Shown here piece after piece: positions 46,390-55,909 of a stretch of DNA of 64,000 nucleotides. The DNA is from Alcanivoracaceae bacterium (GTDB lineage Bacteria; Pseudomonadota; Gammaproteobacteria; Xanthomonadales; Marinicellaceae): the NCBI GenBank assembly GCA_016744455.1, contig JADGEI010000001.1, positions 186,001 through 250,000 on the forward strand, in the 5' to 3' direction. Made by a program: the position numbers and the translations under genes. Position 1 is the stretch's first letter; each line of letters begins with the position of its first letter. The notes beneath the pieces are model-generated. The model was not told the DNA's origin. It searched no databases and saw nothing but the letters and a program-made list of their open reading frames with translations.

Positions 46390-49300
46390 ATGAGTTCTGC
46401 AAAAATCTCTAGTGTTGCAATTATGAGATTGTTGAGTATTACACTTTTTTTTCCTTTGTTGTTAGTTGCGCAAGATTTACCCTATGTGAACTGGGAAAAT
46501 CACCCAGTACATGCCTTAGATATATCTCCAGATAGAAACCGTCTAGCGATTACTCATACCGCTGATAATCGTGTGCAATTATTTGATATCGCTTTAGGGT
46601 ACCCCGTACGCCTTGGTCATGTAAAAGTTGGGATTGATCCTGTTTCTGTAAGGTTTCAAGATAACAATACACTTTGGGTGATTAACCATATCTCAGATTC
46701 TATTACAGTTATTGATTTTGAAAATAAAGCTGTTATTGATACATTGCAAACTAAAGATGAACCATATGACGTTATCTTTGCAAATAATAAAGCTTTTGTT
46801 AGTTGTTCGCAAGCCAATCAAGTCATGGTTTTCGACACGAATAATTTAAATGATACGGCAACAATAATTGATGTAATGGCTGAAGATCCAAGAGCTATGG
46901 TTGTTAATAGTGATGGCACCAAGGTCTATATAGCAAGTTTTGAATCAGGAAATAAAACCACTATATTGGCCGGTGGAATTGATGAAGATGGCGGGACTTT
47001 AGGCTTTCCTGGTAATCCAGTTAATCGTACACCTTCACCATATCAGGGTCAAAATCCACCTCCAAACGATGGTGATGGTTTTTTGCCTCCTATTAACCCG
47101 ATTTTACCAACCCCACCTAAAGTTTCATTGATTGTCAAACAAAACGAAAGCGGTCGTTGGCTTGATGATAATGGCGAGGATTGGACACATATGATTAGTG
47201 GTGAGCAAGCTAATTTATCAGGAAGAGTTGAAGGTTGGACTCTACTAGATCATGACGTTACCGTTATTAATACTGAAACTAATGAAGTTTCCTATATTTC
47301 TGGATTAATGAATATTGGTATGGCTTTAGGTTTTAACACAGCAAAAGAGCAAATTACTTTAGTTGGTACTGATGCAATCAATCATATTAGGTATGAGCCA
47401 ATTCTAAATGGTATTTTTGTTCGAGCTAATATTGGTATTGTTGATGAAAATAACACAAACAACCCAGTTGTTAAGGATTTAAATCCACATTTAGACTATG
47501 TTTCATCCTCTGTGGATCAATCTATTAGAGACCAATCCATTGGTGATCCAAGAGGGATTGTGTGGTCTGAAGACGGTAATACAGGTTATGTGACTGGGAT
47601 GGGCTCGAATAATGTCATTGTTATTTCGTCAAATGGTAGCCGTAAAAATAGAATTGAAGTGGGGGAAGGAGCGACCGGTGTAGGGCTCGATGAAAGTCAT
47701 AATCGTTTATACGTATGGAATCATTTTGAATCCAGTTTATCTACTGTAGATACAATTTCATTAACTGAAATTTCAAGAATGCAAGTTTTCAATCCAATAC
47801 CAACAGTCATTAAAGAGGGGCGTAAATTTTTATACAGCACCCATGATACATCTGGTTTAGGACAAGCGGCTTGTGCTTCGTGTCATGTAGATGCGAGAAT
47901 GGATAAATTGTCATGGGATTTAGGCGACCCTTCTGGCGAGGTTAAAGGTTTTGATCAAAATTGTCAAACAGATACCCCTATAGTCTCAGGTTTTGGGTGT
48001 GATGATTTTCATCCTATGAAAGGGCCGATGATGACGCAAACATTTCAAGATATCATAGGTCATGAACCATTTCATTGGCGGGGCGATAGGAATGGGATTG
48101 AAGAATTTAATGGTGCTTTCATGTCAATTAATGGTGATGACACACAATTATCAGCGGTAGAAATGGCACAATACAAAAATATGTTAGCGACTATTACCTT
48201 TCCTCCAAATCCGTTCAGAAACCTTGACAATACATTGCCTGAGTCTATAGACTTAAGTAATCACTATACTTCTGGAAGGTTCTCTCCTGCAGGAGAATCA
48301 TTGGGTTCTGGAAACCCTCAAAATGGTTTGCAACTTTTTAACTTAGGCTTACTTGATAATATCTTCCAGTGTGGCAGTTGCCATACGGTGCCAACTGGTA
48401 TGGCTGTTAATGGATCGCTAATGTTAGGTGTAATTAATGCACCTATTGGTGGACAAATAATGACTATGGGCCCTTTTGAAGCTGATCATTTGGGAATTGT
48501 TAGTGTTGATGGTTCGACACAAAAGTCGATTAAAACACCACAATTGAGAAATTTACACGAGAAAGTTGGTTTTGAAATGTCACGCACTGAGTCACTATCT
48601 GGTTTTGGGTTTTTGCATGATGGTGCTATAGATTCGGTTGCACGATTTTTAAGTGCGCCTGCTTTTAGTGTGGATAATGACCAAGAAGTTGCAGATTTAG
48701 TTGCCCTAATGATGGCTTTTTCTGGTTCTGAATTAGAGAATGGTAGTATTCCACTTGGTAATACTCCAGATGAGTCATTGGATACTCATGCAGGTGTTGG
48801 CAAGCAATATACACTTACACAAGCCACTCAGTTCGACTCCAGTGTTGATGAATTGATAGGTATTGCTTCATCAGGAAAGGTCGATTTGATAGTTAGTTCA
48901 AATAATGGTGAAGACTTTATATTTGATGCATCAACGGATAAATTTATTTCCCAAGCAGGTGAAGAATTCAGTAACGGAGGATTGATGTCTTTAGTTGGTA
49001 CAGATAATTTTCTTAATTATTCCTTGGTGCCTGTTGGGCTAGGACAGCGGTTGGCATTTGACCGTGATGGTGATGGTGTTTATGACTATAAAGAAATTAT
49101 AAATGGTTCAGACCCAACTGATGTAACTTCTATTATAGTTACCCCAAAAGCAGGTCTTTGGAATAACCCAGATAGAAGTGGACATGGAATGGATGTTGAA
49201 TTAGCTGGAAACAACATGTTTATTACCTGGTACACTTACAATGATGATTCAAATCCAACTTGGTATTTAGCCACTGCAGAATATTCTGCAAATTGGCAGG

Positions 49301-49854
49301 CTGACTTGTATTCATTTAGTTGGGATTTTAATACAAGAACCACAAGTAGAACCCTAGTTGGTCGTGTGAATTTAGAGTTTTCTAGTGCCACTACAGCTCA
49401 TTTTTCTTGGGAATTGAATGGCAAAGAAGGTTCGGAGGATTTTACTTACTTTAACTCATCAAACTATGCGACAACTAAGCAGTTTACTGGTAGTTATTTT
49501 GATCGTGATGATGGTGGTTGGGGAGTCTCAATAATAACGAAGGGTAGTGTTCTTATTGTGGTAGAGTATTATTATGATGAAACGGGTCAACCAAGATGGG
49601 TGTTAGCAAGTGGCGAAAACAAGTTAAGTTCTACACTTGAAATGAAATCATATAAAGGTTTTTGCCCCGAATGCTCGCATGTAGCTACCACCAATGAAGT
49701 CATTGGAACTGCTGATATTGAGTTTATTTCAGAGGCAGCAATTAAGTTTTCGAGCCAAATAACATACCCTGACAATACCAATGATACGTGGAGTATAAGC
49801 GATGCAGTTTTATCGCCACTATCTAGTAGTTTTTTTGACCCAGAAGTACAATAA
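46390..49854 (+). CDS. Exported YVTN-propeller / di-haem cytochrome c protein
   Basis: 1,154 residues. The signal peptide covers about residues 1-27 (MRLLSITLFFPLLLVA). A YVTN-type propeller follows (HALDISPDRNRLAITHTADNRVQLFD, DPVSVRFQDNNTLWVINH), broken by a proline-rich segment near 215-240 and resuming near 390. Two c-type haem sites are at Cys495-Cys498-His499 (CASCH) and Cys661-Cys664-His665 (CGSCH), in a domain like di-haem cytochrome c peroxidases (GPMMTQTFQDI, HWRGDRNGIEEFNGAF). FDRDGDGVYDYKEIINGSDPTD near 893 is a calcium-binding thrombospondin-3-like loop. A C-terminal beta domain (GLWNNPDRSGHGMDVEL) ends it. The start has GAGGCAAACCG. It is probably a periplasmic or surface redox enzyme. 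Confidence 0.85.
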   Translation: MSSAKISSVAIMRLLSITLFFPLLLVAQDLPYVNWENHPVHALDISPDRNRLAITHTADNRVQLFDIALGYPVRLGHVKVGIDPVSVRFQDNNTLWVINHISDSITVIDFENKAVIDTLQTKDEPYDVIFANNKAFVSCSQANQVMVFDTNNLNDTATIIDVMAEDPRAMVVNSDGTKVYIASFESGNKTTILAGGIDEDGGTLGFPGNPVNRTPSPYQGQNPPPNDGDGFLPPINPILPTPPKVSLIVKQNESGRWLDDNGEDWTHMISGEQANLSGRVEGWTLLDHDVTVINTETNEVSYISGLMNIGMALGFNTAKEQITLVGTDAINHIRYEPILNGIFVRANIGIVDENNTNNPVVKDLNPHLDYVSSSVDQSIRDQSIGDPRGIVWSEDGNTGYVTGMGSNNVIVISSNGSRKNRIEVGEGATGVGLDESHNRLYVWNHFESSLSTVDTISLTEISRMQVFNPIPTVIKEGRKFLYSTHDTSGLGQAACASCHVDARMDKLSWDLGDPSGEVKGFDQNCQTDTPIVSGFGCDDFHPMKGPMMTQTFQDIIGHEPFHWRGDRNGIEEFNGAFMSINGDDTQLSAVEMAQYKNMLATITFPPNPFRNLDNTLPESIDLSNHYTSGRFSPAGESLGSGNPQNGLQLFNLGLLDNIFQCGSCHTVPTGMAVNGSLMLGVINAPIGGQIMTMGPFEADHLGIVSVDGSTQKSIKTPQLRNLHEKVGFEMSRTESLSGFGFLHDGAIDSVARFLSAPAFSVDNDQEVADLVALMMAFSGSELENGSIPLGNTPDESLDTHAGVGKQYTLTQATQFDSSVDELIGIASSGKVDLIVSSNNGEDFIFDASTDKFISQAGEEFSNGGLMSLVGTDNFLNYSLVPVGLGQRLAFDRDGDGVYDYKEIINGSDPTDVTSIIVTPKAGLWNNPDRSGHGMDVELAGNNMFITWYTYNDDSNPTWYLATAEYSANWQADLYSFSWDFNTRTTSRTLVGRVNLEFSSATTAHFSWELNGKEGSEDFTYFNSSNYATTKQFTGSYFDRDDGGWGVSIITKGSVLIVVEYYYDETGQPRWVLASGENKLSSTLEMKSYKGFCPECSHVATTNEVIGTADIEFISEAAIKFSSQITYPDNTNDTWSISDAVLSPLSSSFFDPEVQ

Positions 49855-49862
49855 TAATTTTT

Positions 49863-49900
49863 GAGAGCCTTGCATGCTCCACGTGTTAAACAAACCTCTC
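49863..49900. mobile_element. Decayed end of the MITE-like family
   Basis: GAGAGCCTTGCATGCTC followed by CACGTGT resembles the left end of the 59.7 kb copy (GAGAGCTTTGCATAACTC then ACGTGT), and the stretch finishes in CCTCTC. There is no matching target duplication. It looks like an internally deleted remnant in the short gap before pepD. Confidence 0.4.
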
Positions 49901-49920
49901 ATTCACAATAAAAGATAACA

Positions 49921-51363
49921 ATGAATAAAAATATTAAACGTTTAGAGCCACAAAGACTTTGGAATAATTTTTGCAACTTAAATGAAATACCAAGACCATC
50001 AAAGAAAGAAGAAAAAATCAGGCAGTTCATGGTTAAATTTGGTAAGTCGTTGGGCTTAGAGACACTTGTTGATAAAGTTGGGAATGTTATAATTAAAAAA
50101 CCAGCAAGCCAAGGGATGGAAAACCGTAAAACAGTGGTATTGCAGTCACATTTAGATATGGTGTGCCAGAAAAACAATGATACACAATTTAATTTTGACA
50201 CTCAAGGTATCAAAATGCTTGTAAAAGATGACTGGGTATCAGCAGATGGTACAACATTGGGTGCAGATAATGGAATAGGTGTGGCAGCAATAATGTCCAT
50301 CTTAGAGTCACATGATATTGCACATCCAACATTAGAAGCATTGTTAACGATTGATGAGGAAACAGGCATGACAGGGGCGATGGGCCTAGAAGCTGGTTAT
50401 TTACAGGGTGAAATATTACTGAACCTAGATACTGAAGACGACAATGAAATAGGTGTTGGTTGTGCAGGTGGCATTGATATCAGTGCTCGAAAAACATATA
50501 AACTCGAAAAAGTTAGTTCTAAGATGGTGGCACTTAAATTAACAGTTAAGGGTTTAAGAGGTGGACATAGTGGTATGGATATTCATCATGGATATGGAAA
50601 TGCCAATAAATTAATGAACCGAGTTTTATTTGCCTTGAATGATGAAGTTTTAATTGCTGAGATTGATGGCGGCAGCCTGCGAAATGCAATTCCTCGAGAA
50701 AGTAATGTTGTGGTCGTTTGTCACAAAGTCGATAAGGTCAAAAATATTTTCAAGAAAATCCAAAAGGATATAGTTAATGAATATTTAGGGTTGGAGGGAA
50801 ATATTGAGTTGTTTTACACCATTGTTGATACGCCAAAAAAATCAATGTCTGCTGATGACCAAACGGCATTAATCAAATCTGTTTATGCTATTCATAATGG
50901 TGTCTACAGAATGAGTCCAGATATTGAAAATTTAGTGGAAACCTCAAATAGCTTAGCTAGAATTGAACTCAAAAATGGCCATATAAAGATGGAAAGTTTA
51001 ACACGTAGCTCGGTTGATTCAGGTAAAATGGATTTAGCAAATACGATTAAATGCGGACTTGAACTAGGCGGGTTTGATGTTGTATTGTCTGGTTCCTATC
51101 CTGGTTGGAAACCAAATCCAGATTCAGCTATACTAAAAGTGTTAAAAAACACATATCAAGATATTTTTGCAAAGAAGCCAGGCGTGCTTGCTTGCCATGC
51201 AGGATTGGAGTGTGGAATACTAGGCAGCAACTACCCAACTATGGATATGATTTCATTTGGGCCAAATATTCGTGGAGCACATTCGCCAGATGAAAAAGTA
51301 AGCATTTCATCCGTGCAAAAATTTTGGAAATATTTGCTAGCAATCCTTAAAAATTCACCTTAA
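49921..51363 (+). CDS. pepD: Aminoacyl-histidine dipeptidase (Xaa-His dipeptidase)
   Basis: 480 residues, full length for PepD, a cytoplasmic M20 metallopeptidase that hydrolyses Xaa-His and other dipeptides. Metal and catalytic motifs are VLQSHLDMVCQKN, DGTTLGADNGIGVAA, LLTIDEETGMTGA, LNLDTED and GGHSGMDIHHGYGNANKL; the C-terminal HAGLECGIL supplies another ligand. The downstream DUF5706-like membrane protein starts 10 bases after its stop, so the two are probably co-transcribed. Confidence 0.93.
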   Translation: MNKNIKRLEPQRLWNNFCNLNEIPRPSKKEEKIRQFMVKFGKSLGLETLVDKVGNVIIKKPASQGMENRKTVVLQSHLDMVCQKNNDTQFNFDTQGIKMLVKDDWVSADGTTLGADNGIGVAAIMSILESHDIAHPTLEALLTIDEETGMTGAMGLEAGYLQGEILLNLDTEDDNEIGVGCAGGIDISARKTYKLEKVSSKMVALKLTVKGLRGGHSGMDIHHGYGNANKLMNRVLFALNDEVLIAEIDGGSLRNAIPRESNVVVVCHKVDKVKNIFKKIQKDIVNEYLGLEGNIELFYTIVDTPKKSMSADDQTALIKSVYAIHNGVYRMSPDIENLVETSNSLARIELKNGHIKMESLTRSSVDSGKMDLANTIKCGLELGGFDVVLSGSYPGWKPNPDSAILKVLKNTYQDIFAKKPGVLACHAGLECGILGSNYPTMDMISFGPNIRGAHSPDEKVSISSVQKFWKYLLAILKNSP

Positions 51364-51373
51364 TGAGGCTAAA

Positions 51374-51907
51374 ATGACATCTAATGAAAACCTAAGTAAT
51401 GACGTAATTCAAACGTTAAGAACAGCACACCAAAATCAAACACAATTAAATTTAATGGCAGATCAAAAGGCTAATATTTTAATAGGTAGTTTGGTTTTAA
51501 TGTACACCATTGTTTTTACACGATTACTAACACTTGCTGATTACAGTGACCAAGTCATGGTGCCATTGGCCAGTTTCATCGTTTTAGGGTTTATTCCATT
51601 AGCTTTAACTGCATTAGTCTTGGTCCCTAAGAATATAAAAGGCGTGAAAGGGATTCCTATAAACGAAATGCCGAATCCACTGTTTTTTGGTTTTTTCACC
51701 CATTTCTCTGAGAAACAATATTATGATTACATGGCAAGTGCTTTATCCAATAATGATCAAGCTCGTGGTTTTTTAGTCAAGGATTTATATCAAATTGGCG
51801 TGATTCTGAAACGCAAATATCGTTTATTACGTTTAGCTTATATATTTGCAATGCTTGCGTTATTTGTACCATTAATTCTATGGTTAACAATATACTTTGA
51901 TAGCTAA
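51374..51907 (+). CDS. Pycsar-effector-like membrane protein (DUF5706/PycTM family)
   Basis: 177 residues. A soluble N-terminal helix (LRTAHQNQTQLNLMADQKANIL) leads into two membrane helices (IGSLVLMYTIVFTRLL, VPLASFIVLGFIPLALTALVLV). A cytoplasmic loop (NPLFFGFFTHFSEKQYYDYM, ARGFLVKDLYQIGVILKRKYRLLRLAY) and a last helix (IFAMLALFVPLILWLTIYF) follow. The ADxKANIL and NxLFFGxFxxxSExxY signatures match the family of membrane effectors used in Pycsar anti-phage defence. No cyclic-nucleotide synthase is adjacent; it follows pepD instead. It could be a housekeeping member rather than a defence effector. It overlaps the convergent gene by four bases. The ribosome site is TGAGGC. Confidence 0.7.
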   Translation: MTSNENLSNDVIQTLRTAHQNQTQLNLMADQKANILIGSLVLMYTIVFTRLLTLADYSDQVMVPLASFIVLGFIPLALTALVLVPKNIKGVKGIPINEMPNPLFFGFFTHFSEKQYYDYMASALSNNDQARGFLVKDLYQIGVILKRKYRLLRLAYIFAMLALFVPLILWLTIYFDS

Positions 51908-53586
51908 TCTTCAAACCCATCGATAAATAGCGAGTTGGATAATGGTTGGTTTAAGCGTATCAATCGGACAAATTTAACTTCTATATCATTTACTCCACCG
52001 TTGTAGATTCTAAAATCTGAATTGCCAGTCATGTTGTTATCAAAGTGAGCATTAGGCAACTCAAAAGTTGCTGTTTTTAAGCTATCTGTATTGCTGTTGG
52101 TGATAGATTCACTAATGGTTTGAGCTGTATTGTCGTTATAGTGTAGTTGCCATGTTGTCGTACCTGTATCTAGGTAAGTAACCTTCAATTGCATATTTGG
52201 ACTATTGCCTTGGGCGAAATCGTCTTGAATGAAAAAATACAAATAATCTTGACCAGTTGCATGATTGGTTAGCCTGCCTTCGTAAGATGTTCCATTATCT
52301 GTATCTAGCACATTTATTCTTACATCAGATCCACGGCGTGACATGCCATTTGGGCCGATGTCTTTTTGTACTAACCAACGTTCGAAATTATGTAACCACG
52401 GTTTTCCAAGCCAATTAATGTCATTGGTTGGAGTATTGTCAATAAAAAATTTGTCTTCATATTCACGTAACGCAACCCATGCATCAGCGGCGCTTTGTAC
52501 ATTCTTACCTAACTCATGTCGCACCCAATTCCAATGCGTTGCAAAATCAGTCAAATAGCTATCTTGCGTTTCAACCAACAGATGTGTCGAGCGCAATTGC
52601 AATGCTTTTAGGTTTGACATTACAACTGCGTAATAGGGATCGTCTGTAGAAAAACCACAGGCGTTAAAGCACTCATTTTCATTGCCAATAACATGATTGT
52701 TAGCGTGTACTATGTAATTTTCATCAATTGTTACATGTCCGTCATTCTGTATATGAGAGCCATAAGCTGGAGTTTCATTCAGGTGAAAATTAAACAGTTC
52801 AGATATCCCATTTCGTACTCCCATTCCAGCATCAACGGCATCTTTAGCATGAAGTTCAAATGCGCCATTATTTTTTTCTAAAAAATCAAATGGGTAATCT
52901 TGACCAGTATACATAAGTTTTCCACTTTGGTTGCCCATAATAGCCGTGAGTGATGTACGAATATCTGTAAGCCAAGCTAGTAGTGTATTTGTTGTAACAG
53001 CACCAGCTTGAAAAGCAGACCACATAACATCAAAATCAAATTCGCCATAAAAAAACCCTCCTGGCACATAAGCAAATTCAAATTTCGGGTCGTCTTTTAT
53101 ATTCCAAGTTTGAAATACATGTTGGTACATTATTTTAGCATGGTTCCATACACAACTATTCCAAAGAGGAATGTGCCTATCTTGCTGTGAATGATCTAAC
53201 CAACGTTGATTGGCTGGAATATTACAATCACTCAACACCCAATCAGGAGCCCATTGTTCACCAGACAGCCAGATTCTTAACCAATAATGACCATTTTCTG
53301 CTTGTTGATCACTAAAACTAGCAAAATTAAACGTTTCTCCTCCAGAAATAACTTCGGTCCAAGTATCTGTGTTTGATTGTGAGAAAACCCCTTGAGCTGG
53401 GTTGATTTGTCTCCAAGTAACATCAATAGCATGAGTGTTAATGTTGAAAGTCGGGCTTGAAAATTCATTAAAAAACACATAATCAGATGCAGGAGTAACC
53501 CATAAAGGTAATGACCAATCGTCTCCATTCGTAATTGTTGCTGAATGTGCACTTGTTAAAGTAAAAACTAGGAAAATGAACCGCAT
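51904..53586 (-). CDS. Secreted hydrolase-like protein with an FIDGFED tail
   Basis: 560 residues from the ATG at 53586, which opens a signal peptide (MRFIFLVFTLTSAHSA); the frame extends to 53667 but would run into the tgt start region. The main part (about residues 20-420) looks like a TIM-barrel glycoside-hydrolase-type fold with VTWRQINPAQGVFS, HYWLRIWLSGEQWAPDWVL, FEFAYVPGGFFYGEFDF and LRSTHLLVETQDSYL, in which candidate acidic residues occur (GEFD, VETQD). A beta-sandwich follows (LYFFIQDDFAQGNSPNMQLKVTYLD). The last residues are NSLFIDGFED. I cannot assign a GH family or substrate. Confidence 0.7.
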   Translation of the reverse strand: MRFIFLVFTLTSAHSATITNGDDWSLPLWVTPASDYVFFNEFSSPTFNINTHAIDVTWRQINPAQGVFSQSNTDTWTEVISGGETFNFASFSDQQAENGHYWLRIWLSGEQWAPDWVLSDCNIPANQRWLDHSQQDRHIPLWNSCVWNHAKIMYQHVFQTWNIKDDPKFEFAYVPGGFFYGEFDFDVMWSAFQAGAVTTNTLLAWLTDIRTSLTAIMGNQSGKLMYTGQDYPFDFLEKNNGAFELHAKDAVDAGMGVRNGISELFNFHLNETPAYGSHIQNDGHVTIDENYIVHANNHVIGNENECFNACGFSTDDPYYAVVMSNLKALQLRSTHLLVETQDSYLTDFATHWNWVRHELGKNVQSAADAWVALREYEDKFFIDNTPTNDINWLGKPWLHNFERWLVQKDIGPNGMSRRGSDVRINVLDTDNGTSYEGRLTNHATGQDYLYFFIQDDFAQGNSPNMQLKVTYLDTGTTTWQLHYNDNTAQTISESITNSNTDSLKTATFELPNAHFDNNMTGNSDFRIYNGGVNDIEVKFVRLIRLNQPLSNSLFIDGFED

Positions 53587-53636
53587 TGTAGGTTGCCAAT
53601 TAAGTAAAAATATCAGTATACGGGATGAAAGATTAG

Positions 53637-54806
<1,170 letters not shown>

Positions 54807-54894
54807 TGAGTTGAGTTTGCTAATATATTTAAATATATTTACACCTCTACCAATTAATTAACTTAGCATGAATCTAACCCAGAGTAAATTTCGA

Positions 54895-54903
54895 TGCTAT
54901 AAT
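54895..54903 (+). promoter_or_regulatory. Extended -10 promoter of the MBL-fold gene
   Basis: TGC-TATAAT (TG at 54895-54896, TATAAT 54898-54903) is an extended -10 element 36 bases before the ATG, with a weak -35 (TAACCC) at 17 bases. A strong ribosome site (AGAGAGG) follows. Confidence 0.5.
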
Positions 54904-54939
54904 AACGTGATAACTACGAAAGAGTAAAGAGAGGTACAT

Positions 54940-55854
54940 ATGAATAAAATCAAAGCACTGTTAATTGTTTCACTGCTGATATCCTTTAATGTTTTTGCAC
55001 AAGAATCCGCTAAGCAAGAAGATCTGCTTTCATGGCAAGCTACAAAAGTGGCAAATGGTTTATATATGTTAATGGGTGTAGGTGGTTTTACTGGCGGTAA
55101 TCTAGGGTTGTCTATTGGTACTGACGGTATAATATTAATAGATGATGCAATGCCTTCAACTTTAGAAATTATGAATAAAGCTATTGGTGAAATTACCCCT
55201 AATGAGATTGACTTTTTAATTAATACTCATGTTCATGGAGACCATACTGGCAATAATAAAACTATTGGTGATAGAGGGGTATCTATAGTTGCTCACGAAA
55301 ATTTGCGTAAACATTTATTAAAAAAAGGGGTGCAAACAGCCAATGGAAAAATAGATGCACCCAAAAGTTCTTTGCCCGTAATTACTTTTTCAAAATCTAT
55401 GAATTTTCACTTAAATGGTAATACGGCACATATATTTCATTTGCCACATGCACATACTGATGGTGATTCTGCGATACACTTTACAAACCTAAATGTTGTC
55501 CATATGGGGGATACTATGTTTAATAAGATTTTTCCATATATTGATTTTGGTAGTGGAGGAAGCTTAGATGGGTTTATCGAAGCCCAAAAAACAGTATTAG
55601 GCTTAGTTGATGAAAACACTAAAATAATCCCAGGGCATGGTCCATTGGCTACTAAAGAAGATTTAGAGAATTCAATTGCTATGTTAGAAGATTCACGTTC
55701 ATTAATTGGAAGTTTAATGCAGCAAGGTAAAACAGTTGAAGAAATTTTAAAGCTCAACCCGTTAGCAAAGTATGATTCATGGAGTTGGGGTTTTATTACA
55801 ACAGAGAAAATGGCGAAACAGGTTTATAAAGGGATAATTTCTGTGAAAGACTAA
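54940..55854 (+). CDS. Exported metallo-beta-lactamase-fold hydrolase
   Basis: 304 residues. The signal peptide is IKALLIVSLLISFNVFA-QE. The fold's metal ligands are intact: HxHxDH in NTHVHGDHTGNN, a third His in HLPHAHTDGDSA, Asp in VVHMGDTMFN and the last His in IIPGHGPLA. This is the group of periplasmic MBL proteins related to SoxH/quinoprotein-relay hydrolases and distantly to class B lactamases. The substrate is unknown; I would not call it an antibiotic-resistance gene. Confidence 0.88.
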   Translation: MNKIKALLIVSLLISFNVFAQESAKQEDLLSWQATKVANGLYMLMGVGGFTGGNLGLSIGTDGIILIDDAMPSTLEIMNKAIGEITPNEIDFLINTHVHGDHTGNNKTIGDRGVSIVAHENLRKHLLKKGVQTANGKIDAPKSSLPVITFSKSMNFHLNGNTAHIFHLPHAHTDGDSAIHFTNLNVVHMGDTMFNKIFPYIDFGSGGSLDGFIEAQKTVLGLVDENTKIIPGHGPLATKEDLENSIAMLEDSRSLIGSLMQQGKTVEEILKLNPLAKYDSWSWGFITTEKMAKQVYKGIISVKD

Positions 55855-55875
55855 AAATAAATACAACTTAATGTA

Positions 55876-55900
55876 GGGCTTTATAACTAGTGTAAAGCCC
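55876..55900. terminator. Hairpin between convergent MBL and metG genes
   Basis: GGGCTTTA (55876-55883) and TAAAGCCC (55893-55900) form an 8-base perfect stem with a 9-base loop, placed 21 bases after the MBL stop and 10 bases after the metG stop. T-runs are poor on both sides, so termination efficiency is uncertain. Confidence 0.45.
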
Positions 55901-55909
55901 CACAACGAT

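Noticed and set aside
55437..55757. 106-residue minus-strand frame opposite the MBL gene
   Set aside because: It is the complement of a well-supported exported metallo-hydrolase and has no start signal or family match.
54940..55854. Beta-lactamase resistance gene
   Set aside because: The MBL ligands are present but the protein groups with general exported MBL hydrolases; nothing in sequence or context points to beta-lactam hydrolysis.
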